From: Nostoc linckia z4
Lineage (GTDB): Bacteria > Cyanobacteriota > Cyanobacteriia > Cyanobacteriales > Nostocaceae
Length of the DNA: 64,000 nucleotides
Direction of reading: 5' to 3'
Assembly (NCBI RefSeq): GCF_002608075.1
Contig: NZ_LAHA01000026.1
Coordinates: 46,526 to 110,525 of the forward strand
Shown here: piece by piece, positions 52,586 through 60,513 of the stretch
Layout: the number at the start of each line of letters is the position of its first letter
How positions within the stretch are numbered: position 1 is the first letter of the stretch
Notes under the pieces: generated by a model
Database searches by the model: none
What the model was told of the DNA's origin: nothing
The model's input: only the letters and a program-made list of their open reading frames with translations
Translations under genes and position numbers: made by a program

Positions 52586-53506
52586 ATGATAAATTTTGGG
52601 CTGAACTCAGCCAGTATTCTGGCTCAGGTAAATTTTGGGGCGAACTCAGCCAGTATTCTAGGAATTTTCCTGGCTGTGGCTGGGGCAGCACTGTATTTTC
52701 TCCGCACTGTCCGCCCGGAACTGTCACGAGATCAAGATATCTTTTTTGCAGCAGTCGGGTTGTTGTGCGGCTTTATTCTCATCTTCCAAGGATGGCGACT
52801 AGACCCGATTCTCCAATTTGGTCAATTGCTTTTAGTTGGCACAACTGTGTTTTTTGCGGTTGAAAGTATTCGACTACGAAGTATAGCCACCCAGCAAGCG
52901 AAGCGCAACACTCCCATTGTCGATGATGAGCGAGAGGTAAGCGGAAATTATCAGTACAAGCGCAATCGCAAAAACTATGAAGCTCAGATGGATGCAGACT
53001 TAGAGCCGCTGCCTTATGAGGACGAGGAAGAACGGCCCGTGCGTCCTAGAATTCGCGCTAGCAGAGATGACATTTCAACTCGTGATGACTACTACGAGGA
53101 TCAACCCCCCCGTCGTTCAGAACGTCGCAACAGCAACAATAATGAAAGGCAAAATCCAAGCGATAGAACCCGGCGGCGTAGTTCTGGGCGTCCAGTGAGT
53201 CGTCCTTCTCAAAGCTTTGAAGATGAAAATTGGGGTTCTTCATCCAGAGAAGTTGATGATTGGGAAAGTTCTGGTGATGAAGTGAGAAAACCCTCTCGCC
53301 GTGGTAGTAATGGGCCCCAGCGACCAGAAAGCCGCGAGGATGATGTTGCTCCCAGACCAAGAAGGCGGCGTCCAGCCAACGATTCGGCTCCTCGAAGACC
53401 CCGCGAAGATGATGATGCGATCCCAACTGAATATGTACCATACAACCCGATTGAAAAGCCTAATGAAGGGCCAAATAATTCAACGGATTTTGATGACGAT
53501 GTTTAA
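52586..53506 (+). CDS. ycf66: Ycf66 family protein with duplicated N-terminus
   Basis: A 306-aa Ycf66 protein: a hydrophobic N-terminal half with about three helices (FLAVAGAALYFLRTVRPELS, DIFFAAVGLLCGFILIFQGW, ILQFGQLLLVGTTVFFAVES), then a long, charged, Arg/Asp/Ser-rich disordered half typical of cyanobacterial Ycf66. The N-terminus carries a 13-residue near-duplication (INFGLNSASILAQ then VNFGANSASILGI), encoded by two 30-bp copies 39 bp apart. Function is unknown. It lies 248 bp after psbX. ATG at 52586. Confidence 0.92.
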   Translation: MINFGLNSASILAQVNFGANSASILGIFLAVAGAALYFLRTVRPELSRDQDIFFAAVGLLCGFILIFQGWRLDPILQFGQLLLVGTTVFFAVESIRLRSIATQQAKRNTPIVDDEREVSGNYQYKRNRKNYEAQMDADLEPLPYEDEEERPVRPRIRASRDDISTRDDYYEDQPPRRSERRNSNNNERQNPSDRTRRRSSGRPVSRPSQSFEDENWGSSSREVDDWESSGDEVRKPSRRGSNGPQRPESREDDVAPRPRRRRPANDSAPRRPREDDDAIPTEYVPYNPIEKPNEGPNNSTDFDDDV

Positions 53507-53552
53507 AAGAACTGGTGTGAGGTAGATTTAGGGGCAATGGAAAACACTTGAG

Positions 53553-54110
53553 GTGAAAAATTTAACGCCTAGATTGTGGCTCCAAAGACCAATTCATTGG
53601 AGCCTGGTTTTTGGTTTTACAAGTTTGCTTGTATCTTGTGGTTCTAACGATATTCCCATAGGGCCTACTTCCCTCAACAGTCGCTACACCGAGGAGCAAC
53701 CTGCTTTGAGTGGAAATGGCCGTCTTTTAGCGTTTGTATCAAATCGCAATGGCAATCAGCAGCTACTGGTGTACGATTTGGAAAGGCAAATGTTTATTTC
53801 TACACCAGGGATAAACCGACAGGAAACCATTGCTGAAAGTCCTAGCTTGAGCTACACAGGGCGTTACATCGCTTATATTACTAGCGACCAAGGTAGACCA
53901 GTAGTGGCACTTTACGATCGCGCCGTCCAACAGTCGCAAATCCTCACCCCAATCTATCGCGGTTGGGTCAGAAAGCCCAATATTAGCCCAGATGGACGTT
54001 ATGTTGTTTTTGAAAGCGCCAGCCGGGGCCAGTGGGATATTGAAGTCCTAGACCGGGGGCCGAATGTAGAGTTAGATATTCCGAATGGTGCAACTGTGAC
54101 GCCTCCGTAG
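53553..54110 (+). CDS. TolB-like PD40-repeat lipoprotein, copy 1
   Basis: A 185-aa exported lipoprotein: signal peptide with lipobox LLVSC (Cys about 29) followed by a small beta-propeller-like domain with PD40/WD40-like TolB-type repeats (ALSGNGRLLAFVSNRNGNQQ, SLSYTGRYIAYITSDQGRPV, ISPDGRYVVFESASRGQWDI). It is too short for a full propeller, so it may oligomerise. Start GTG at 53553. It is paralogous to the next gene (54237) and lies 46 bp after ycf66. Function unknown; a cell-envelope role is inferred. Confidence 0.85.
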   Translation: MKNLTPRLWLQRPIHWSLVFGFTSLLVSCGSNDIPIGPTSLNSRYTEEQPALSGNGRLLAFVSNRNGNQQLLVYDLERQMFISTPGINRQETIAESPSLSYTGRYIAYITSDQGRPVVALYDRAVQQSQILTPIYRGWVRKPNISPDGRYVVFESASRGQWDIEVLDRGPNVELDIPNGATVTPP

Positions 54111-54236
54111 AGAATGGGGAGTGGGGAGGTGGGGAGATTGGGAGATTGGGAGATTGGGAGTTAGGAGTTAGGAGTTAGGAGTTAGGAGTTAGGAAACTCT
54201 TGACAAATTACTAATGACTAATGACTAATGACAATT

Positions 54237-54764
54237 ATGATTAAACGTATTCTTTTTATCCCTGCATTTCTCTGCTTAAGTTTGTTGACTGGGTGTTTTG
54301 GCTACCCTCGGATTTTAAGTTATCCCTTCGATCCAGGGGGGCGAGGCCTTAATAGTTTTTCTTCGGAGTTAGACCCGCAAATCTCTGGGAGATATATTGT
54401 TTTTGTTAGCGATCGCCGGGGTAGCCAAGATGTTTATATGTTTGATACGCTAACTCGCGATTTGGTTGATTTGCCTGGTTTAAATTCCTTTGATACCATC
54501 ACTAATCATCCCAGTGTTTCCCAAGATGGTCGTTTTATTGTGTTTGCAGCTAGTCGCCAAGGGCGATCGGCTATTTTTCTCTACGACCGCGAAACACGCC
54601 AATCACGCAATTTAACTTCTAACCTCCAAGCAGAAGTCCGCAACCCCACAATTAGCGCTGATGGCAATCGAATTGCTTTTGAGTCCAGTAACAACGGCCA
54701 GTGGGATGTTTTAGTATATGACCGTTATGGAAGACCGTTGAATATACCGCAGGAACCGCGTTAA
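54237..54764 (+). CDS. TolB-like PD40-repeat lipoprotein, copy 2
   Basis: A 175-aa paralogue of the preceding gene. The lipobox is LLTGC (MIKRILFIPAFLCLSLLTGC). Repeats QISGRYIVFVSDRRGSQDVY, SVSQDGRFIVFAASRQGRSA and ISADGNRIAFESSNNGQWDV align with copy 1. The ATG at 54237 is preferred over an in-frame ATG nine bases upstream; both lie in ACTAATG repeats. Tandem duplication with strong divergence suggests an old event. Its product is probably an outer- or inner-membrane lipoprotein. Confidence 0.85.
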   Translation: MIKRILFIPAFLCLSLLTGCFGYPRILSYPFDPGGRGLNSFSSELDPQISGRYIVFVSDRRGSQDVYMFDTLTRDLVDLPGLNSFDTITNHPSVSQDGRFIVFAASRQGRSAIFLYDRETRQSRNLTSNLQAEVRNPTISADGNRIAFESSNNGQWDVLVYDRYGRPLNIPQEPR

Positions 54765-54769
54765 AAAAT

Positions 54770-54890
54770 GGGCATTGGGCATTGGGCATTGGGCATTGGG
54801 AATGGGGAAAGGGAAAGGGGGAAAGGGAAAGGGGGAAAGGTTAAATTTATCCCTTTACCCTTTAACCTTTACCCTTTTCCCTTGCCCCTC
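54770..54890. repeat. GGGCATTGGG repeats and polypurine tract
   Basis: Four GGGCATT units followed by GGGAAAGGGGGAAAGGG-type purine sequence and a pyrimidine-rich half. It lies at the convergent junction of the lipoprotein gene and sdhB; its right end supplies the last codons of sdhB. Confidence 0.8.
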
Positions 54891-55902
54891 ATCCCCTATG
54901 CCCCATTCCCTCTTCTTCTTGCACAGATTCAATGAGCGATCGCACTTGTTGTGTTCCTTGGGAAGGTTCAAATGATAAGGGGAATTTACCTCTAGATAAC
55001 ATCCGCAATCCTAAGGGAGCGAGGCTGAGTAGTCCTTTGAGGTCGCGAAAATAATTACCTACTACTTGTAAGCCAAATTGACGTTCGTCAATCCAGCCAC
55101 CTTGTTTGACTAAATCGATTAATACTTTGCGGTGGCGAATTGAACGGCTGTCACTGGCTTGTTTTTCGGCAAGAATTTCTTGTTTAATTTTGGTGATTTG
55201 TTCTAGGGGTGCAACTTCCATTGGACAAACACTATCGCAGTACAAACAACGGGTACAACCCCACACGCCTTTAGTATCTTCGTTGTAACTTGCTAAGCGA
55301 TTTTCGGTGTTGCTATCTCGTGAGTCTGCTACCATGCGATAAGCTTTGGCAAGGGCATGGGGGCCAACGAAATCTGGATTTACTTCGCGGGCGTTGCACT
55401 CGGAGTAACAAGCACCGCACATAATACAGTTACCAGTTTGATCGAGGCGCGATCGCTCTTCGGGTGTTTGCAAAAATTCTCTTTCTGGTATTTGTCTAGC
55501 TGCGGTACTAACGTAAGGAGCAACTGCTTCTAGATTGTTCCAGAAACTGCTCATATCTACAACTAAATCCTTAATCACTGGCATGTTGCCCAAAGGAGCG
55601 ATGGTGATTTCGGCAACGGCATTTACTTTGCTTTGGGATGATGCTATTTGTTGTAATCTGGCAAGTTCACTGCCGACATTTTCTTTACAAGCTAAAGCGG
55701 AACGGCCGTTAATTCGCATAGCACAGCTGCCACAAATGGTATTGCGGCAATTTTTACGAAATGCTAAAGTTCCATCTTGCTCCCACTTAATATGATTGAG
55801 GCAATCGAGGATTGTATTACCTGGTTGAGCCTCCACGACATAGGTTTGCACAATAGGAGAGGAATTTTGCTGCTGTCGAATCACCTTAAAAATAACTTCC
55901 AT
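54889..55902 (-). CDS. sdhB: Succinate dehydrogenase/fumarate reductase Fe-S subunit SdhB
   Basis: The 337-aa iron-sulfur subunit passes electrons from the flavoprotein to the quinone. The [2Fe-2S] motif is CRNTICGSCAMRINGRSALA; the [4Fe-4S] and [3Fe-4S] sets are CIMCGACYSEC and CTRCLYCDSVCP. The longer C-terminus is typical of the cyanobacterial form. The start is set at 55902 (MEVIFKVIRQQQNSSPIVQT), which fits homologues; the frame extends upstream to 55950. The last residues (SVQEEEGMGHRG) are encoded by a spacer-type repeat. No flavoprotein or anchor gene is adjacent, as usual in cyanobacteria. Confidence 0.95.
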   Translation of the reverse strand: MEVIFKVIRQQQNSSPIVQTYVVEAQPGNTILDCLNHIKWEQDGTLAFRKNCRNTICGSCAMRINGRSALACKENVGSELARLQQIASSQSKVNAVAEITIAPLGNMPVIKDLVVDMSSFWNNLEAVAPYVSTAARQIPEREFLQTPEERSRLDQTGNCIMCGACYSECNAREVNPDFVGPHALAKAYRMVADSRDSNTENRLASYNEDTKGVWGCTRCLYCDSVCPMEVAPLEQITKIKQEILAEKQASDSRSIRHRKVLIDLVKQGGWIDERQFGLQVVGNYFRDLKGLLSLAPLGLRMLSRGKFPLSFEPSQGTQQVRSLIESVQEEEGMGHRG

Positions 55903-57430
55903 TGCTTCTAACCAAAATTTTAAAATTGCTTCACCAGCCTTAAAAATCATCAGTCAAGGCAGCTAGTGGCTAAAAGTAAGCCATATTCTTTTTACCCTGA
56001 ATTTTAAGCCTGATGTTAATAAGCTGACGATAAAAGAGTAACTGATTCTAGTTTCAGGATAACGATTAAACTTTTACTTGTAGCACTGCCATACAACAGT
56101 ACTAAATGAGTTGTAAACAAATCTACTCCCTATTATCTGCCTATATGAGTAGTTTATAAATCAAATAGGATTGCTATGAAACACATTTGTGCCCTGTTTT
56201 GAGCTAAAACACCAAAATTGTCATTCCTGGTTTGCATTTAATTTATCTGTTTGGAAGTGTCAAGCAAAAGTGGTTTCCCTAAAGAGTGAGTGTTGTTCAT
56301 CTCCTACCTAGCGATAATATCCAAATTAAATACATGTCAAGTTGTATCAGAGCAACTGGTTATCAAAATCTGTTAAGCACTGGCAAAGCCAGAATCTTTT
56401 GATTATATAGAAGTGTGAAAGCGCACGCTCAACATTATGTTGGTGAAAATTGAGGGCTAAGCATATGTTAAGAGATTTATTCTTCCCATAGACAGACGTG
56501 GAGAATCCTCTGACCACTTTTTACTTGACGGTAATAAACCCAGAAAAATTTTTCAGGACTTTCAAAAAAAAGTTCTTGCACCGGAAAACCCAGATACGTG
56601 AGAGTTTTTGCTTTTTGCTTCCTCTGAATCAAAAAATCTTGCACTTCACTCATTGGTCAAAACTCCTCGTCTCAATTAGATCAATTTTTATAAAAGCCAT
56701 AGGACAATGCTCGTGCTTGCAATCAAGGGGAAGAAAAATCGTCACTGGTTTTTTCTGACTGAAGTCCAGTGATTTAAATAAAAATTTACCAGCAACTTTA
56801 ATTCAAAATTAAACAAGTATTTTGCTATTATTAGTCCATGCTAGTATTTAATATAAAATTACGAAGTAACAAAACCAGAATCAATAGCCCCATCAAGGTG
56901 GCTACTACTGCTTTGTTGATTCGTATTGTAGAGACGTGAATTTTCTTGTCTCTACTTTTAAGGCAAAAGGGTGTATACCCATAGGACTCTATTGAAATAC
57001 TATGCTGTCCTCAGCTTTTGAGTATGAGTAGAGAAATCTCTACAACTCAAAGGTAAGAAAGGCAAGTACTAAAAGTGAAAAACCTGCTATTTCTTGGATC
57101 TACGACATATTTGTAGTAGAACCTAGCCGTTTTGTAAAGGTGGCTGAAAATTACACCCCTACAGTAGCGCCAAAAGAGAAAATAGTTTCCTTTCTAATGG
57201 CGAATAATGGTTAAAACTACCGTAAAATCACCAAAATTGATCTCTTTGGTAACTATGACCTCTAATAGGTTGTAAACAACCATAATAGAAGTGCTTTTGG
57301 CTCCGTTCAGCAGGAATTCACCCGTTACACTAAAGTCCTAAGTAGCTTTATGCGAATGCTAAAAAGTCGAATACTGGCATGAAACTACATCGTTTATCAA
57401 TTTGGAGAGAGTAAGGAAAAATTGAGCATA
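55903..57430. other. Long non-coding region upstream of cyAbrB
   Basis: About 1.5 kb, AT-rich, between divergent sdhB and the cyAbrB gene. No convincing ORF: the 86-codon frame at 56498-56758 starts at GTG and lacks a protein-like pattern. A hairpin GTAGAGAC / GTCTCTAC at 56928-56955 is a common Nostoc repeat, and CTGGC / GCCAG forms a small stem near 56382. It could hold long 5' untranslated regions, several promoters or non-coding RNAs. Confidence 0.5.
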
Positions 57431-57871
57431 ATGACTGAAACTGCAACCGCGCCATTAACCGGAAAAGCGTTACTTGCTAAAGTAAAAGAACTTTCCACTT
57501 TACCACGCCGAGAAAGAGCTAAGCAGTGCGGCTATTACACTGTTACTAAGAATAATCAAGTTCGCGTCAATCTCACTGATTTTTATGATGCTTTGCTATC
57601 AGCTAGGGGAATTCCTCTTAGTCCTGAAGCACCAAAAGATGGTCGTGGTCGCGAACCGACGTATCGCGTTAGTGTCCATCAAAATGGCCAAATTGTCATT
57701 GGTGCTACCTATACCAAAGCAATGGGCTTAAAGCCTGGAGATGAGTTTGAAATTAGGTTGGGATACAAGCATATTCACTTGATTCAACTTGGTGAAAGTG
57801 ATAAAAAACTCACCTCACCAGATTTAGACTCTGACGACGAATCAGACGAAGATTTAGACGAGGAAGAGTAA
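57431..57871 (+). CDS. calA: cyAbrB-type transcriptional regulator (CalA-like)
   Basis: A 146-aa cyanobacterial AbrB-like regulator: N-terminal segment ALLAKVKELSTLPRRERAKQ and GYYTVTKNNQVRVNLTDFYD, and a C-terminal AbrB swapped-hairpin DNA-binding part (about 85-125: YRVSVHQNGQIVIGATYTKA, MGLKPGDEFEIRLGYKHI), then an acidic Asp/Glu tail. cyAbrB proteins bind DNA broadly and control carbon/nitrogen metabolism, hydrogenase and heterocyst genes; CalA is the Anabaena member. The symbol is by resemblance to CalA (cyAbrB1 type). ATG at 57431; a TTG nine bases earlier is unlikely. The 1.5-kb spacer upstream is notable. Confidence 0.9.
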   Translation: MTETATAPLTGKALLAKVKELSTLPRRERAKQCGYYTVTKNNQVRVNLTDFYDALLSARGIPLSPEAPKDGRGREPTYRVSVHQNGQIVIGATYTKAMGLKPGDEFEIRLGYKHIHLIQLGESDKKLTSPDLDSDDESDEDLDEEE

Positions 57872-58045
57872 ATAAAGCTGGTGGTAGGGATAAGTTTCAG
57901 GTGAATACTTGACGACTTGTCCTTACCTCAACAACAAACTGGTAGCCCTGTTGAGAGAATTTTGTCGAGTTAAAAAATACGATTAGACCACTTGCCGGAG
58001 TTAGTAAGTTTGGTAGAGTCTTGATTAATCAACAGGAAATCTATA

Positions 58046-58930
58046 GTGCAAGAAGTCTATCGTGTTTTTTTGTTTGTGTTGACAAATTTTTTTGAGCTTT
58101 CGGTCAACGCCTTACTGGCATTTATGGAAAATGCACCTGCACTAGTTGTAGCGATCGCATTCCTAATTTGCTGGATAGGGTGTTGGTTACCATTGGTAAC
58201 AATATTAGGAATCTTGCTCAATTGGCAACCTACAAAATTTTTGCAGCCAGAGCAAAAGATACCTTTGTTGGTGTCACTTTACATATTAGCTCCCCTGGTT
58301 CTCTGGGGAGTTAGTTCGTTAGTCAATAGGTCTTTTTTAGATTACGGTTTTGTTGTCAATCTCTCAATTGTCAAGTCTTTAGCAATCGGTTTCGGCTTGG
58401 GAGTGCTAAGCCTAGTTGTTGTATTTATCGGCGAATTTGGGTTAGGTTGGTGTTCTTTTGAAAACTCCAATCTTAAGTTAGTACTACCAATATTGCTACC
58501 GATTTTCTCCATCGCTTTGTTCGTGGGTGGAATAGAAGAGTTAATTTTTCGCGGTTTTTTCTTGACTGAATTATTGCAGGATTATCCAGTTTGGTTGGCA
58601 GCAATCATTTCTAGCTTGATTTTTGCTGTGTTACATTTGGTTTGGGAGCAACGGGAAACTGCACCCCAACTCCCTGGATTGTGGTTGATGGGAATGGTGT
58701 TAGTGTTGGCGCGATTTGCCGATGGTGGTAATTTGGGTTTAGCTTGGGGATTGCACGCCGGATGGGTGTGGGCGATCGCTACCATAGATACAGCAGAACT
58801 GATAACTTACACTGGTAAAGTGTCTGACTGGTTCACAGGTAAGAACAAAAAACCTCTAGCTGGTTTGGCGGGAATTATTTGTCTACTGGGAACTGGTATT
58901 ATGATTTGGTTTTTATCCAAATATTTTTAG
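58046..58930 (+). CDS. CPBP (CAAX-like) intramembrane metalloprotease
   Basis: A 294-aa polytopic membrane protein with about seven or eight helices. The type II CAAX/CPBP motifs are EELIFRGFFLTELL (EExxxR; about 168-181), FAVLHLVWEQ (FxxxH) and WGLHAGWVWA (HxxxW/N). The family includes proteases processing prenylated proteins and bacterial immunity or peptide-processing enzymes; substrate unknown. Start GTG at 58046. It is followed by a good terminator (58949-58980) and an AGGACTTACGC element. Confidence 0.9.
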   Translation: MQEVYRVFLFVLTNFFELSVNALLAFMENAPALVVAIAFLICWIGCWLPLVTILGILLNWQPTKFLQPEQKIPLLVSLYILAPLVLWGVSSLVNRSFLDYGFVVNLSIVKSLAIGFGLGVLSLVVVFIGEFGLGWCSFENSNLKLVLPILLPIFSIALFVGGIEELIFRGFFLTELLQDYPVWLAAIISSLIFAVLHLVWEQRETAPQLPGLWLMGMVLVLARFADGGNLGLAWGLHAGWVWAIATIDTAELITYTGKVSDWFTGKNKKPLAGLAGIICLLGTGIMIWFLSKYF

Positions 58931-58948
58931 CTAGGCATACAAAATTCT

Positions 58949-58980
58949 AAAGACGCGATAAATCGCCGTCTTTTGTTTTT
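58949..58980 (+). terminator. Intrinsic terminator of the CPBP gene
   Basis: AAAGACGCGAT / ATCGcCGTCTTT, an 11-bp stem with one bulge and an AA loop, followed by TTTTGTTTTT. It begins 18 bp after the stop codon. Confidence 0.9.
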
Positions 58981-59093
58981 AGGACTTACGCAAAAGTATG
59001 AAGAAATTAACCGCAAAGGACGCATTCGCGCAGCGTCTCGTCAGAGAAGGGCACGAAGGTATAAGAGTTTGAGAGAGTTCTTGCGTAAGTCCT
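58981..59093. repeat. MITE-like element, AGGACTTACGCA family, copy 3
   Basis: A 113-bp element with ends AGGACTTACGCAA and TTGCGTAAGTCCT and an interior very close to that at 14503-14618 (shared 'accgcaaaggacgcat' and 'aagagttt.agagagtt'). It begins at the T-run of the CPBP terminator. No ORF. Confidence 0.8.
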
Positions 59094-59116
59094 AGTTTTA
59101 ATTGGGAACTGAATAG

Positions 59117-60244
59117 CTAACTAATAACACCTAATACAAATTCACCTTGATTCACAGCTTGATTAGTTGCAACATCATAAACTAATCCATCTTGTTCGGC
59201 ACAGACATCAATCAAAGTCGGTAGCTGACTTTCTTTATTAAAACTGAGAATTTTATAGAGCTTTTCTCCCGCTTTAACAGTACTACCTAATTGGATTCTT
59301 GATTGAATCATACCACCAGCGATCGCATAATATTTTTTCCTGTTGCCACTAGATACAAAATTCATATCCTGAGTTTTAGTATCAGATGAAAAATTGGGAA
59401 TTTTTAATACACCTTTTTGTGCTAAATAATTTTTTACACCCCGTACACCTTTAGCAACTGAATCAAGGTTCATTTGCATTCCTGCTCCCAATTCTAGCGT
59501 CCAAGCTTCGATATCAAATTTAATTTCTCTACCCAAATCTTGAAAACAAGCTTCCAGTGCTAGCCAAGGTTTGATAAACGCTTCATCAAAAGCATCACCA
59601 TCATATTTATCGAGTAAAATTCCCAAATCAAGTAGGAAGTATTTAGCACTTTCTTCGCGATTTCGGAAGTAATAAATGTAGTCTAAACCCTGATTATTAG
59701 AGCTATGCAAATCAATTAAATAATCTGCGTCTAAACTGATACTTTGTAATTTGTAGCGAAAAAGCTCAGTATAGGCCACAGAACTAAAAGAATTAATTTT
59801 TTCTAAATTTTTTGCGAATTGTTGCTTAATTATAGTTAGATAATTTTGTCGAACGACCTCTAGATCATTATGAAGTTGAGATTTAGTAAAAGCTACTAAA
59901 TCATCAGCTTCTTTCTCGTAATCCCAAAATATGCGATTCCAGTCTTTAGCTTCGTAAACGCAGTAACGCCCAGGAGAAAAATGTTGAGCGCGTTCGTTTG
60001 TACCCATTGGATTACAAACGGGAACAAGCCAAATTTCTCCAGTTAAATGTGTATCATTTATTGTTAATAAAAACTCAATTAGCTGCTGTATCACAGCATT
60101 ACCAGCGATTTCTGCACCGTGCAAATTAGATTGGATGTAAACCTTTTTACCTGGTTGAGCGCCGATGAATTTGTATAGTTGTAAAAAAAGGCGATCGCCC
60201 GAAGCCATTTGACGTAAAGGAATAGTTTCAATAACTGGAAACAT
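59117..60244 (-). CDS. Succinylglutamate desuccinylase/aspartoacylase family zinc hydrolase
   Basis: A 375-aa member of the AstE/AspA (M14-like) family of zinc-dependent deacylases. Zinc-binding elements are visible: YIQSNLHGAEIAGNAVIQQL (HxxE, about residues 41-46) and YLIDLHSSNNQGLDYIYY (His). The substrate-binding NPMGTNERAQHFSPGRY is also typical. The C-terminal beta-domain (about 300-375) is present. It cleaves an acyl-amide; the substrate cannot be determined. Cytosolic. ATG at 60244. A palindromic element lies 69 bp upstream. Confidence 0.9.
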   Translation of the reverse strand: MFPVIETIPLRQMASGDRLFLQLYKFIGAQPGKKVYIQSNLHGAEIAGNAVIQQLIEFLLTINDTHLTGEIWLVPVCNPMGTNERAQHFSPGRYCVYEAKDWNRIFWDYEKEADDLVAFTKSQLHNDLEVVRQNYLTIIKQQFAKNLEKINSFSSVAYTELFRYKLQSISLDADYLIDLHSSNNQGLDYIYYFRNREESAKYFLLDLGILLDKYDGDAFDEAFIKPWLALEACFQDLGREIKFDIEAWTLELGAGMQMNLDSVAKGVRGVKNYLAQKGVLKIPNFSSDTKTQDMNFVSSGNRKKYYAIAGGMIQSRIQLGSTVKAGEKLYKILSFNKESQLPTLIDVCAEQDGLVYDVATNQAVNQGEFVLGVIS

Positions 60245-60313
60245 ATAGGACTCCTATTTGATTGGGTGAAAAAAACTCAGTACAGTTTTTATTCCCTGTT
60301 CCTTACACGAGTA

Positions 60314-60463
60314 ATATCATGTCCGCTTGATTACTTATTAAACCTGAAAAACCCCAAAGAGCCAAAGCTACGCTTTGTCTCCCCTCCCCGAAGTTCGGGG
60401 AGGGGATTAAGGGGTGGGGTGCAATGGCTGTGGGAATCATGACTAATTATGCGGATATGATAT
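60314..60463. repeat. MITE-like palindromic element, ATATCATGTCCGC family
   Basis: A 150-bp element with inverted ends ATATCATGTCCGC and GCGGATATGATAT. The interior holds CTCCCCTCCCCGAA / TTCGGGGAGGGG and 'aaggggtggggtg'. It matches the ends of 2367-2508. It lies between the AstE-like and Roco-TIR genes, with no ORF. Confidence 0.6.
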
Positions 60464-60513
60464 AAGTTCAGAAATTAAATCGGATTGCTATAAAATAATT
60501 CAGTATCTATTTT

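Noticed and set aside
56498..56758. 86-codon plus-strand frame upstream of cyAbrB
   Set aside because: GTG start without a ribosome-binding site and basic, Phe-rich low-information composition typical of spurious AT-rich frames.
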